From Roseibium sp. MMSF_3412 (lineage in GTDB: Bacteria > Pseudomonadota > Alphaproteobacteria > Rhizobiales > Stappiaceae): 64,000 nucleotides of DNA. This document shows, one piece after another, positions 8,024-17,058 of the stretch; the first letter of the stretch is position 1; each line of letters starts with the position of its first letter. The translations under genes were made by a program, and so were the position numbers. Where the stretch lies: contig NZ_JASHJI010000012.1 of the NCBI RefSeq assembly GCF_030733265.1, forward strand, positions 1-64,000, written 5' to 3'. The notes under the pieces were generated by a model, which made no database searches, had not been told where the DNA came from, and was given only the letters and a program-made list of their open reading frames with translations.

Positions 8024-9409
8024 ATGGTTCCGGCAATTGCAACTCAAACCCGCGTCGCCCTGGTGGCGTCGCTCATGGCGTTTTGCCTATCCTGGACCGG
8101 CGTGTCGCATGCCGAACAGGCGGCCGCCCTGCCCTCCTACGTGATCGATCAGTATGGCGAGCCGCCCGAAATTCCGGACGGACCGCTCTCCGACAGTCTG
8201 AAAGCCGCCGTCAACGCTGCTTTTGTTGACAGCATCAAGCAGTCGGCCTGGGGAAGAGACCAGACATTGGCCCTCACCGAAGTGGCTGATTCCAAGGATC
8301 CCCGCCTGGTCTGGATCATCAGCGATCTGATGCGTTTTACCGCCGGTTCCCAGCTGAGCACCGCACTCACTGACGCGGCCTCAAAGCTGCTCCGGAAAAA
8401 GATCCCGGTCGACAACAACTGGGGTGTCATCACCGATCATCTCATTGCCTGGAACATTCCTGCACCGCCCGACTACCTGGCAGTGAAGCGAGGCATTTTC
8501 ACCACCATCGTTCCCGGCTGGGACCGGATCTTCGTTGAAGGCGACATCGACTGGCGTCACGTTTCCTGGGGCGGCGTCCTGATCGACAACCGTGCCTACG
8601 ACACCACCGACGAGATCTGCAATTGCATTCCGGCTGCAGACAACCCCGAGGTCAGCAGCGCTGACGACGCCACCTGGCTGAAAGACGACGACATTGTCTT
8701 CGGCATAGGGGTGAACGGTGAGTACCGGGCCTATCCAAGGCGCATCATGGAAGTGCGCGAGATGGTCAACGACACATTGGGTGGACGTGATCTCGGCATT
8801 CCCTATTGCACCCTGTGCGGTGCCGCCCAGGCCTATTTTACCGACCAGTTGCCGGGCGGCATCGAGCGCCCGGTCCTCAGGACATCGGGACTGCTGATCC
8901 GCTCCAACAAGGTCATGTATGACGTCAACACCTATTCGGTTTTCGACACGTTTCTCGGCAAGGCCGTCACCGGCCCGCTCCACGAGAAAGGCGTCCAGCT
9001 GGAACAGGCAAGCGTCGTGACGACCGACTGGGGCACGTGGAAGAAGGCCCATCCGGAAACAACCGTGCTGGTGGAAAGACTGGCGCTCGGCCGGGATTTC
9101 GATTTCCGCAATGGACGGGATGCCAACGGGCCGATCTTCCCCGTTGGCGACGTCGACCCGCGTCTTCCCGTTCATGAAGACATCATCGGCATTGTCACCG
9201 CATCCGGCAAACCGGTCGCCTTTCAGCGAAGCAAGGCCATGGCCGCCCTGCAGAAGGGCGATGAGATCACGTTCGAAAATGTAAGGCTTGAGCTGGATGC
9301 CGGCGGGATTCGCGCCGTCGATGCGGATGGCGCCGACCTCGGCAGCCATCAGGCTTTCTGGTTCGCATGGTCCCAGTTCCACCCGGGAACCGAACTCTGG
9401 CCGGGCTAA
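8024..9409 (+). CDS. DUF3179 domain-containing exported protein
   Basis: 461 residues. ATG 8024 is preferred over GTG 8009 because GAAAGGTG lies at the right distance, and it gives a signal peptide ending in SHAEQ. The C-terminal half shows the DUF3179 hallmarks: YRAYPRRIME (about 240), a VNDT segment, IPYCTLCGAAQAY with the conserved Cys pair, and the DTFLGKAVTGPL region. The CxxC-type motif suggests metal or redox chemistry, but DUF3179 proteins have no established function. Its RTX and AraC neighbours are not obvious partners. It ends 31 bp before the convergent AraC gene. Confidence 0.85.
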   Translation: MVPAIATQTRVALVASLMAFCLSWTGVSHAEQAAALPSYVIDQYGEPPEIPDGPLSDSLKAAVNAAFVDSIKQSAWGRDQTLALTEVADSKDPRLVWIISDLMRFTAGSQLSTALTDAASKLLRKKIPVDNNWGVITDHLIAWNIPAPPDYLAVKRGIFTTIVPGWDRIFVEGDIDWRHVSWGGVLIDNRAYDTTDEICNCIPAADNPEVSSADDATWLKDDDIVFGIGVNGEYRAYPRRIMEVREMVNDTLGGRDLGIPYCTLCGAAQAYFTDQLPGGIERPVLRTSGLLIRSNKVMYDVNTYSVFDTFLGKAVTGPLHEKGVQLEQASVVTTDWGTWKKAHPETTVLVERLALGRDFDFRNGRDANGPIFPVGDVDPRLPVHEDIIGIVTASGKPVAFQRSKAMAALQKGDEITFENVRLELDAGGIRAVDADGADLGSHQAFWFAWSQFHPGTELWPG

Positions 9410-9440
9410 GACGTGTGCGGCAAAGCTGCCGCGCCCGGCA

Positions 9441-10385
9441 TCAGCCGTTGGCGCGGTAGTCCCGCGGTGATTTGCCGAAGCGCTCCTTGAACATTCGCGT
9501 GAGACTTTGCTGGTGCTGTATGCCCCATCGGTAGGCTATTTCACCGATCGAGTGCCGGGCGTAGCGGCTGTCCTTCAGATCCGCGGCAATGCGGTCGAGA
9601 CGCAGGGATCTGATCTGCGAGGAAATCGAACGGCCATCGCTGTGATAGAGCTCAGACAGGCGTCGCAACGACAGTCCCATTTTGGCTGCAAGCGCGCGGC
9701 GATCAAATCCGGGATCTTGCAGATTGGCGCGTATCTCCGCATCGGCGCGAAGAAGGATTTGCTGCTCCGGTCTAGAAAGTTCGTAGCGGGCTTCCCGGAG
9801 CGACGCCAGACCGGTCACGAACAGGTCGACAACCGTGTCCTGCAAGGAATGTTGAACCTGCGCAGGTGACTGGTCGATCGCACTGACAAGCCGCACGGCA
9901 CTGTCGTGAATGATGCGCCCCATCACGCTGCTGCCGGAAACGGAGATGCCGGTCATGAGATCGGCATCGGGCAAACGGCTCAGCAGCATGTCGCGCGGTA
10001 TCTGCACGACAAGCTGGCGAAACCCGTCCGGAAGCTCAAGATTGTAGCGGTCAACGCTGCTGTAGAGTGCGAAATCGCCCGGTTTCAGCCGCGCCTGGCG
10101 TCCGTCCTGCAAGACACCGCCTTCTTTTTGCATCTGCAGGCTGATCAGGAAACTGTCTTCGCCGGCCCGCGCTATGTCCCTCCGCCTGCGCCGCACCGAC
10201 TGCTGGCTTCCCGAAACAAAGGACGCCGAAAGCCGGGATAACCGGTTGAGCAGGATTTCACCGTGAAAATCGTCCGGACGGTCACACTGGCAGTCAAGGT
10301 GAACATAGGCGTCGCAGACAGCCTCGCGCCAATAGGCAAAGCCCTCGGTCTGCCGGACGCTCTCCGTGCTCAGCAATATCGCCAT
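9441..10385 (-). CDS. AraC-family regulator, probably of the adjacent nitrilase
   Basis: 314 residues. The N-terminal ~170 residues form the sensor domain of the AraC-binding-like class found in FeaR and nitrilase regulators. The C-terminal ~100 residues are the double helix-turn-helix, ending with the typical SIGEIAYRWG and FKERFGKSPRDYR. It is transcribed divergently from the nitrilase gene across a 164-bp gap, the standard arrangement for a specific activator, so nitrile-responsive control of the nitrilase is the simplest inference. The inducer is unknown. Confidence 0.88.
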   Translation of the reverse strand: MAILLSTESVRQTEGFAYWREAVCDAYVHLDCQCDRPDDFHGEILLNRLSRLSASFVSGSQQSVRRRRRDIARAGEDSFLISLQMQKEGGVLQDGRQARLKPGDFALYSSVDRYNLELPDGFRQLVVQIPRDMLLSRLPDADLMTGISVSGSSVMGRIIHDSAVRLVSAIDQSPAQVQHSLQDTVVDLFVTGLASLREARYELSRPEQQILLRADAEIRANLQDPGFDRRALAAKMGLSLRRLSELYHSDGRSISSQIRSLRLDRIAADLKDSRYARHSIGEIAYRWGIQHQQSLTRMFKERFGKSPRDYRANG

Positions 10386-10549
10386 TCACCGCCACCTCCT
10401 GGACAGAAAGAACTATCACAGCACGCACGTTTTGCGAAGTTTCTGCGCGTTTCCGCCCGGAATGTGCGCTTTTTCCGCCTGGAATGCGAAGTCGAGTGCC
10501 CATCGATATGACACGCTGAAATCAAGCATCACATCGCGGAGGATTTTCT

Positions 10550-11572
10550 ATGACTGCTCCTTTCAAGGCGGCCGCCGTTCAGGCCGCGCCCGTATTCCTG
10601 GATCTGGATGCCAGCGTCGACAAGGCCATCGGGCTGATCGAGGAAGCTGCGTCCAAAGGCGTCAAACTGATCGCCTTCCCCGAAACCTACCTTCCGGGCT
10701 ACCCCTGGTACATCTGGCTGGATGCAACAGCCATGTACATGCCGCTTGTTCCCCGCTACGTGGCAAATTCCATCAGGGAAGGCAGCGAACAGGACAAGCG
10801 CCTGGCCCAGGCCGCCAAAGACAATGACATGCATGTCGTCATGGGGCTTTCCTGGAACGTCAATGGAACGCTCTACATGGGCCAGTGGCATTACGGACCG
10901 GATGGAGAGGTGATTTCCCGGCGCCGCAAGCTGAAGCCCACACACGTGGAACGCACCGTTTTCGGTGAGGGTGATGGCAGCGACATGTCCGTTCATGAGA
11001 CCGAACTCGGCCGGATCGGCGCCCTGTGCTGCTGGGAGCACATTCAGCCATTGAACAAATACGCCATGTTCTCGCAGAACGAACAGATCCACATCGCCGC
11101 CTGGCCGAGCTTTTCGCTCTATGAAGGCGGCGCCTACGCGCTTGGACCGGAAGTGAACGAAGCCGCCAGCCGGATCTACGCTGTCGAGGGCCAGTGTTTT
11201 GTCCTGGCCGCCTGTGCCACAGTCTCGGAAGAGATGTCGGAGTTTCTCTGCGACACGCCGGTGAAGCAGCAACTGCTCAAGACCGGTGGCGGCCATGCCC
11301 GCATTTTCGGTCCTGACGGCGCACCGCTCGGAACCAATCTCGCACCGGACGAGGAAGGGCTGGTGATCGCCGATATCGATCTCAACATGATCGCCATCGG
11401 CAAGGCGGCTGCCGATCCGTGCGGTCACTACTCCCGGCCCGATGTCTTCCGTCTGATGTTCAACAAGAAGCCCAGCCCACCCGTGATGAGCTTCGACAAC
11501 GAAGCCGCCCGCTATGTCGAGCAGGACGAGGCGGACGCCGCTCCGGCCGCAGTTGCGAATGCCGCAGAATGA
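10550..11572 (+). CDS. Nitrilase (carbon-nitrogen hydrolase, nitrile to acid)
   Basis: 340-residue nitrilase-superfamily branch-1 enzyme, expected to hydrolyse organic nitriles to carboxylic acids and ammonia. The catalytic triad is visible: E45 in FPETYLPGYPW, K127 in RRKLKPTHVER, and C161 in GALCCWEHIQP. The residues around the Cys (CWEH) and the GEGDGS motif fit aliphatic or arylaceto-nitrilases, and cyanide dihydratases share much of this pattern. GGAGG precedes the ATG. The flavin-type protein 56 bp downstream is likely cotranscribed. Substrate cannot be read from the sequence. Confidence 0.92.
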   Translation: MTAPFKAAAVQAAPVFLDLDASVDKAIGLIEEAASKGVKLIAFPETYLPGYPWYIWLDATAMYMPLVPRYVANSIREGSEQDKRLAQAAKDNDMHVVMGLSWNVNGTLYMGQWHYGPDGEVISRRRKLKPTHVERTVFGEGDGSDMSVHETELGRIGALCCWEHIQPLNKYAMFSQNEQIHIAAWPSFSLYEGGAYALGPEVNEAASRIYAVEGQCFVLAACATVSEEMSEFLCDTPVKQQLLKTGGGHARIFGPDGAPLGTNLAPDEEGLVIADIDLNMIAIGKAAADPCGHYSRPDVFRLMFNKKPSPPVMSFDNEAARYVEQDEADAAPAAVANAAE

Positions 11573-11628
11573 GACATCTTCCGGGGCGCTCAGCAAGCGC
11601 TGCGCCCCGGCCAAACCGGGAGGCCGAC

Positions 11629-12294
11629 ATGCCGACAGCCGATGACTTCTACACAAGCGCGCAGCGGGATCTTCAGGCCCGGTTCGGGACCGCCAAACTG
11701 GCGGATACCGTTGTTGCCGCCATTGTTCGCGACGAAATCGAGGACCCGCATGTACCGTTCATCGAAAGCCGGGATTTCTTCTTTCTGTCGACGGTCAGTG
11801 CGGACGGCGAGCCCACGGTGAGTTACAAGGGGGGACCCGTCGGGATCGTGCAGGTTCTGGATCCGCGCACCCTGATTTTTCCGAGCTATGACGGCAATGG
11901 CATGTTCAAGTCCATGGGCAACATCAAGGCCGCCTCGAAAGTCGGTCTTCTGTTCATCGACATGGAGACACCCAACCGCATCCGGGTTCAGGGCAATGCA
12001 AGCCTGAGCGAGGAAGATCCGGAACTTGCCCGCTATCCCGGCGCGAACATGCTGGTCCGCGTGGACGTAACCTCGTGTTTCCTGAACTGCGCCCGCTACA
12101 TACACAAGCACAAGCGCATTTCGGAAAGCCCCTATGTGCCTGACGGCAAGGGCGAGCAGCCCCATCCGTCATGGAAACGCATCGATATGGTGCAGGATGC
12201 CCTGCCTGAAGATGCCAGAGCCCGAACCGCCGCCGAGGGCGGAACCATCACGATGGACGACTATGCCGAGAAACTGATGGCCGGCGAATCCTGA
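11629..12294 (+). CDS. Pyridoxamine 5'-phosphate oxidase-family flavin-binding protein
   Basis: 221 residues with a split-barrel flavin-binding fold: FFFLSTVSADGEPTVSYKGG is the strand-turn-strand typical of the family, followed by FPSYDGNGMFKSMGNI and VGLLFIDME. ATG 11629 has GGGAGG six bases upstream. The longer frame starts inside the nitrilase gene. Such stand-alone proteins are often FMN- or F420-type reductases rather than true PdxH enzymes. Its position just behind a nitrilase suggests a role in the same catabolic or detoxification response, but that is inference. Confidence 0.85.
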   Translation: MPTADDFYTSAQRDLQARFGTAKLADTVVAAIVRDEIEDPHVPFIESRDFFFLSTVSADGEPTVSYKGGPVGIVQVLDPRTLIFPSYDGNGMFKSMGNIKAASKVGLLFIDMETPNRIRVQGNASLSEEDPELARYPGANMLVRVDVTSCFLNCARYIHKHKRISESPYVPDGKGEQPHPSWKRIDMVQDALPEDARARTAAEGGTITMDDYAEKLMAGES

Positions 12295-12314
12295 CCTTTG
12301 GGAAAAGCCGAGAC

Positions 12315-12582
12315 TAGGTGATGGACCCATAAATGAGGCCGAAATGGTTTGAGGCGGCTTGCTTCTCGTCAAGGAGCGGAAGCGCAGGAAATGTGTTTCA
12401 TTTTCAAGCCTTTCGCAACGCCGAGGAGGCGCAAGCCGGGCAAATCCGAAGGACATGGAAATGGCGTCACCCCGCAGCGTCAGCGTGCTTGACCGGGCAG
12501 CAAGCCCGCTCCGCACACCCTTCCTAACGGGATTTCGCCATTTCGCATGCCATTTCAGTCTCATTTATGGGTCCATCACCTA
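12315..12582 (+). mobile_element. MITE-like element, copy 2 (intact ends)
   Basis: A 268-bp element in the same orientation as copy 1. Its termini, 12315-12337 and 12560-12582, are a perfect 23-bp inverted repeat including TA at each outer end; similarity continues inwards through GAAATGG. The interior has no transposase. An open frame runs through the minus strand in both copies (beginning RLKW in both), but the differences between copies change many residues, so it is probably not coding. The element lies 20 bp after the nitrilase-group stop codon and 46 bp before the end of the polysaccharide operon. Confidence 0.88.
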
Positions 12583-12628
12583 GCGAACCGTGGCGCCCGG
12601 ATTGACGGCACGGTTCGTGCGGTCCCCC

Positions 12629-13159
12629 TCAGGCAGCCTTGTCCAGTTGCGACTTGATCCGGTCCATCCTTCGGCTGACATAGTCGCCTTTCTTCAACTT
12701 GCGGATTTCGTTGCTGCGCAGCGCCGGTGTCGACTGGAATGCATACCAGTCGCCCTCCCCGACCTTTTTCTGGTAGATGGTGTTGCCGTCCTTGCGGTGG
12801 GCAAAGCACGTTACTGCCGGCGCGGAGCCGTCCGCCGCGACCCAGGTCGCATTGAAGCACAGGGTCCCATCTGCTTTGATGAACCAGTTGCCTTCACCAT
12901 AGGACGCACTCCGCCCACTGCCTGAATAGGCGGAAAAGGCACGCTTGCTGTTGGCGAAGTAACCGGCACCGTCGCTCCAGATCCAGGACCGGTTTGCATA
13001 GAGGCCGAAAACCTCGTCGACCGACATCGGGCTGGCCGCCTGGGCGGCGGCATTCACCTTTTGCTGCGTTGACGCTTCTGCGCTGTCGGTTGTTCCGATA
13101 GCCAGTCCGGCGCCAGCGACAGTGGCTGCAAACGCCAGAGCTGCAAATTTCTGTTTCAT
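12629..13159 (-). CDS. DUF995 domain-containing secreted protein
   Basis: 176 residues from ATG 13159 (AGGAG upstream), which gives a clean signal peptide (MKQKFAALAF, cleavage near AEAS). The mature domain carries the aromatic pattern of DUF995: RSWIWSDGAGYF, GSGRSASYGEGNWF, TLCFNATW, followed by a second Cys. DUF995 proteins occur in alphaproteobacteria next to surface-polysaccharide genes. It is the last gene of the operon below, 41 bp after the hydrolase, so a periplasmic role in polysaccharide handling is likely. An inverted repeat CGAACCGT/ACGGTTCG just downstream (12585-12618) could be the transcript end. Confidence 0.8.
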   Translation of the reverse strand: MKQKFAALAFAATVAGAGLAIGTTDSAEASTQQKVNAAAQAASPMSVDEVFGLYANRSWIWSDGAGYFANSKRAFSAYSGSGRSASYGEGNWFIKADGTLCFNATWVAADGSAPAVTCFAHRKDGNTIYQKKVGEGDWYAFQSTPALRSNEIRKLKKGDYVSRRMDRIKSQLDKAA

Positions 13160-13200
13160 CTTAACGCTCCTCATTGTCTCGCAACTGGTTTGACTTTGGT

Positions 13201-14154
13201 TCACGAATTGGCGGGCAGGATCTGTTCCGTGATCCGCCAGTCCGGCAGTCCGTATCCATCCGGCCAGGGCCAGACTTCCTTGTCGTTGAAATAGATAACG
13301 GTCGTCAGTTCCGGAAACTCTTCGCCAACCGAAGTGACGTCGCCGGCCCAGTCGGTTACATAGTCACGGTCGCCGACATAGCCGAGTTCGGCCACGTAGA
13401 CCGGTTTGCCGAAGCCGACGACGCGGTCATAGGCCGGGCTCAGGGTCTCGGAGAAGGACCGGTCGCCACCGAACTTGTCCTTGTCCCACTGCTGCAGGCC
13501 GAAGATCGAAAGTCCGACGACATCGGCATAGTCGTCGCCCGGATAGTAGGCCTGAAGTCCTTCTTCGCCCTTGGGCGACCACATGAACCCGGCGTCCGGG
13601 GCGCTTTGGCGGCAGACGTCGACAACGTGCCGGTAGGCGTCGATATAAGCCTCCGGCTCCCATCCCGACCAGGTGAAGCGTCCGGACGTGCTTTCCATCT
13701 CCTGCGCCCAGCGGATCATCACCTGGCTTTCCATAGCGCCTGCGACCGTACAGATGGCGGCGATGTTGGGATCATAGTCACCGGCAGCGATACCTGCGCG
13801 CAATTCGGCCGGAGACACATCCCAGTTCTCACCCCAGGTCCAGGGTTCAATGGTGAGAAGCACCGAACGCCCGCGCTCCTTCGCGTATTGATCGGCGAGC
13901 AGAAGGCTTTCCAGTTCCACGTCTTCCCAGGGCAGGAACAGATGCTCGACCGAAACGCTGCTTCTGTCTGTGAAAAATCCCGGCGGGTCATAGGCGCCAA
14001 AGGCAATATCCGCACTCGGTCGTGGAACGACGACGCCGGCATCCGTATTGCCGTTGGCAACCTGTGCCACGGCCACCATCGAGGCAGCTCCCACGACTGT
14101 CGCGAGAATGCCTGTCCGGATCGATATCTTCGGTAAGTTTGCTCTCTGTTTCAT
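13201..14154 (-). CDS. GH26-like glycoside hydrolase, exported
   Basis: 317 residues with an N-terminal membrane/signal segment. The (beta/alpha)8 glycoside hydrolase pattern of family 26 is visible: proposed acid/base E152 in MIRWAQEME, substrate-contacting WSPKGEEG, and nucleophile E256 in PVYVAELGY. Such hydrolases accompany synthase-type glycosyltransferases and trim or release the nascent polymer in the periplasm (compare ApsH in the Sinorhizobium arabinose-polysaccharide locus). Its start overlaps the glycosyltransferase stop (ATGA), giving translational coupling. The actual linkage cut is unknown. Confidence 0.82.
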   Translation of the reverse strand: MKQRANLPKISIRTGILATVVGAASMVAVAQVANGNTDAGVVVPRPSADIAFGAYDPPGFFTDRSSVSVEHLFLPWEDVELESLLLADQYAKERGRSVLLTIEPWTWGENWDVSPAELRAGIAAGDYDPNIAAICTVAGAMESQVMIRWAQEMESTSGRFTWSGWEPEAYIDAYRHVVDVCRQSAPDAGFMWSPKGEEGLQAYYPGDDYADVVGLSIFGLQQWDKDKFGGDRSFSETLSPAYDRVVGFGKPVYVAELGYVGDRDYVTDWAGDVTSVGEEFPELTTVIYFNDKEVWPWPDGYGLPDWRITEQILPANS

Positions 14155-16073
14155 GTCAGGCTCCAGATCGTTTTGTCGCTTCCCGCAGCGCTCTCGGCCG
14201 GACGTGCGGGCTCACCCACTGTCTCGGCCTGCTGATTGAAAGAAGGATTTGCCGGTGTCACGAGATGCGGACGGATACGGACAGTCCGAAGACCGGCGCT
14301 GCCCATGCCGGCACCGGCAACTGAATAGGTGGACCTAGTCAGCTTGATCGGCTCGGCACCGATCTCCAGGGCCTCCAGACCAACCGGGCCCCTCATGCCA
14401 AGCGCGGCAGCCGGCAGGAGTGCCAGAACCGCAACACAGGCTCCTTGTGCGCAGGCCCGCATGTTGAGCGCATCTCCGCTCCGGCCGTTTTCCCGCGCAT
14501 GCCGGAAGACGATAACGGCCAGCAGGGAGACGTAGATGACCGCATTGAGGATCGCGAAGAGATAGAACCCCCGCGCTTCTCCGACATCTGAAATCGCCAA
14601 CACGGGCAGGACGGACACGAGCGCAAGCACGACATATGGCGCAAGCACGCGGACCGGCAGCTGTGCGGCAGCATCTCCGCCCTTGGGCGTGACCCGGAAA
14701 TCGACAAACGAACCGGTCAGCCAGTCCCGGAGCGCGGCAAGACATCCCAGCAGCGCCCAGGGCCAGCGTGCAGCCTGGAAAAGCAAAGCCTCCCAGCTGA
14801 GCACCTTTGCATTGTAGGGCCGGCACCAGCCATCGCGCTTCCACCAGAAGGCCATTGCGACCAGAACGGCCGAAATCGGCAAAAAATGTACGAGGAAATG
14901 CGGATAGGTAACATTGGCAAACGGAACACCCGCGACCAGGGCAACGATCGGCAGCGCGAACATGGCGGTCATGAAAAACGCGAACAGCGGATACCAGATC
15001 TGCGCGAACAGAAACTGGAACTTGAGCCTTCCCGGCAGCTTGCCGACATAACTCGGCATGTATTGCAGAAGGATCGTGACCAGGCTCCTGGACCACTGGA
15101 ACTCCTGCGTAACCAGATCGGCAAAGGTGTTGGGACCGTCGCCATGCGCAATTGCGTCCATCGCGTGTACGCCGCGCCAGCCGCCCGCATTCATCAGGAG
15201 CGTGGTCGAGTGGTCTTCGGCCAGTTCCGGGCCGAGCCCGCCTATGTCCTTCAGCACCGCCGTGCGCACCGCGTAATGCGACCCGATGCAAAGCGGTGCC
15301 CATCCGTTGGTGTATCCGGCCTGCAGGGCCCCGTGAAGCGTGCCCTCGGCATAGAGGCGCCCGCGCGCGGACCAGCTCTTGTCCGCATTGCTGTCGCATA
15401 TGCTCGGTGCCGACACATAGCCGACCTCCGGATCGGCGAACGGGGCCATCACCTTTTCAAGATAGTCCGGCTCGGGAACGTGATCGGCATCCAGCTGGCT
15501 CACGAAATCGTAAGTTTCGTAGCCATATTGATCATAGAAAAACGCAAGGTTGCCTTCCTTGCACCGCGTGCGCCGCGGCCAGCTCTGCCGGTGATAGTCC
15601 GGTCTGTCTTTCCGGGTGGAAATCCTCACGCCGTTCTCTTCGCACCAGGCGATTGTTTCGGCGCTCGGGTCCTCGTCCGCAAGCCAGGTATCGTGCGCCA
15701 TGGTCTGCGCCAGCATGGCCTGCAGTGTCCTGCGGACAACGGGGAACGGTTCGGACGGTGCCTTTGTGACAACCATCGCCACGCGCGCATCTTTCGGCAG
15801 ACGCTGCCCGGACACCGGCACCTTTGCCGGAATGAACATGGCCAGAAAGTAGAGCGGCAGCAGCGTGATCCAGGCAAGGATGACCGAGACGGCAACATAA
15901 CGGAACGTTCCCGCATTATGGGCAGGGTCCAGCCACCAGCTCCAGAAATAGACAATGGCAGCGATCCAGAACCCGACACCGGCGAGATAGCGCAGTTTCT
16001 GACGCCGCGAGAGCATCGGCACCAGGAAAGGTTCCGCATTCTCTTTCAGCGATGTCGCAGGACCGCGCCACAT
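14151..16073 (-). CDS. Processive family 2 glycosyltransferase (cellulose-synthase-like)
   Basis: 640 residues. Two N-terminal membrane helices (about 25-75) are followed by a GT-A catalytic domain with the D, DxD, D, Q..W set (WLADEDPS, QLDADH, LAEDHSTT, and QEFQWSRS in place of QxxRW). About five more hydrophobic helices follow. This is the architecture of inner-membrane synthases that polymerise and extrude a polysaccharide. No PilZ domain is visible. The C-terminal ~70 residues are low-complexity and periplasmic or cytosolic. It is coupled to the epimerase upstream (TGAcATG). With UDP-pentose genes upstream, an arabinose- or xylose-containing polymer is the best guess (ApsS-like). Confidence 0.87.
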   Translation of the reverse strand: MWRGPATSLKENAEPFLVPMLSRRQKLRYLAGVGFWIAAIVYFWSWWLDPAHNAGTFRYVAVSVILAWITLLPLYFLAMFIPAKVPVSGQRLPKDARVAMVVTKAPSEPFPVVRRTLQAMLAQTMAHDTWLADEDPSAETIAWCEENGVRISTRKDRPDYHRQSWPRRTRCKEGNLAFFYDQYGYETYDFVSQLDADHVPEPDYLEKVMAPFADPEVGYVSAPSICDSNADKSWSARGRLYAEGTLHGALQAGYTNGWAPLCIGSHYAVRTAVLKDIGGLGPELAEDHSTTLLMNAGGWRGVHAMDAIAHGDGPNTFADLVTQEFQWSRSLVTILLQYMPSYVGKLPGRLKFQFLFAQIWYPLFAFFMTAMFALPIVALVAGVPFANVTYPHFLVHFLPISAVLVAMAFWWKRDGWCRPYNAKVLSWEALLFQAARWPWALLGCLAALRDWLTGSFVDFRVTPKGGDAAAQLPVRVLAPYVVLALVSVLPVLAISDVGEARGFYLFAILNAVIYVSLLAVIVFRHARENGRSGDALNMRACAQGACVAVLALLPAAALGMRGPVGLEALEIGAEPIKLTRSTYSVAGAGMGSAGLRTVRIRPHLVTPANPSFNQQAETVGEPARPAESAAGSDKTIWSLT

Positions 16074-16074
16074 G

Positions 16075-17058
16075 TCACCGTGTCTCCAGACCGAAGAAGG
16101 GAGCAGCCGTTCGCACGATTGTATCGATGTCCGAATAACGTGCCTTGAAGCCGATTTCGGACTGCGCCCTTTGGGGGTTGGCGTAAAGAACGGGAGGATC
16201 GCCGGGCCGCTTGTCCTGGTAATTGACCGGAACGGGCTTCGCCGTTATCCGCTCCACGCTGTTGATGATGGCGCGCACCGAAAGGCAGTTTCCCGAACCG
16301 ATATTGTAGGCCGCGCTCTCCCCGTCCGTATCGAGACGGCGATAGGCAAGCACGTGGGCTTCTGCGAGATCCTGAACGTGGACATAGTCGCGCAGACAGG
16401 TCCCGTCCTCGGTGTCGTAGTTGTCGCCATAAACGTCAAGATGCGTCAATCGGCCGGCGGCCGCCATCATGGCGCGGGGGATCAGGTGCGTTTCCGGATC
16501 GTGCCACTCCCCCAGTTCGCCTTCCGGATCCGCGCCGCAGGCGTTGAAGTAGCGCAGAATGACGTATTTCAGGCCGTAAGCCCGCGCATAGTCGCGGATC
16601 ATGTGCTCGGCCATGAGCTTTGTCTTGCCGTAGGGATTGATCGGCTGCTGCTCGCTGTCTTCGCTGATCGGCAGCTGGCGCGGTATTCCATACGTCGCGC
16701 AGCTGCTGGAAAAGATCAGCCGGTCCACGCCCACCGACGTACAGGCATCCAAAACGGACAACGTTCCGCGGACGTTGTTGTCATAATAGGCCGCCGGATC
16801 GACAACGGATTCCCCGACATAGGCCGAAGCCGCGAAATGGATCACCGCCTCGATGCCGAAAAGGCTGAGCGTATTCTGAAGAAGAACCGTGTCGCGTATG
16901 TCGCCTTCCACAAACGGCCCCCACCGCACCGACGCGAGGTTTCCGGTGCTCAGATTGTCGAATGTGACGGGTTCCCAGCCACTCGACGCCAGCAGTTTGC
17001 ACGTATGGCTGCCGATATAGCCGGCGCCGCCCGTGACCAGTATGCGCCTGCGCATCAT
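16075..17058 (-). CDS. UDP-sugar 4-epimerase (GalE family; likely UDP-xylose 4-epimerase)
   Basis: 327-residue extended SDR. The NAD-binding motif is GGAGYIGSH, catalytic Ser lies in FSSSCATYG, and YxxxK in NPYGKTK. The family includes UDP-glucose/galactose epimerase (GalE) and UDP-xylose/UDP-arabinose epimerase (Uxe). The gene overlaps by 4 bp the stop of a UDP-glucuronate decarboxylase gene. That pairing is the one known from the Sinorhizobium uxs1-uxe locus, so conversion of UDP-xylose to UDP-arabinose is favoured. Specificity cannot be decided from sequence alone. Confidence 0.85.
   Translation of the reverse strand: MMRRRILVTGGAGYIGSHTCKLLASSGWEPVTFDNLSTGNLASVRWGPFVEGDIRDTVLLQNTLSLFGIEAVIHFAASAYVGESVVDPAAYYDNNVRGTLSVLDACTSVGVDRLIFSSSCATYGIPRQLPISEDSEQQPINPYGKTKLMAEHMIRDYARAYGLKYVILRYFNACGADPEGELGEWHDPETHLIPRAMMAAAGRLTHLDVYGDNYDTEDGTCLRDYVHVQDLAEAHVLAYRRLDTDGESAAYNIGSGNCLSVRAIINSVERITAKPVPVNYQDKRPGDPPVLYANPQRAQSEIGFKARYSDIDTIVRTAAPFFGLETR

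Noticed and set aside
12325..12564. Open frame on the minus strand running through both MITE-like copies
   Set aside because: Differences between copies alter many residues and do not favour third positions, and the frame reads out of the element. No protein family is recognised.
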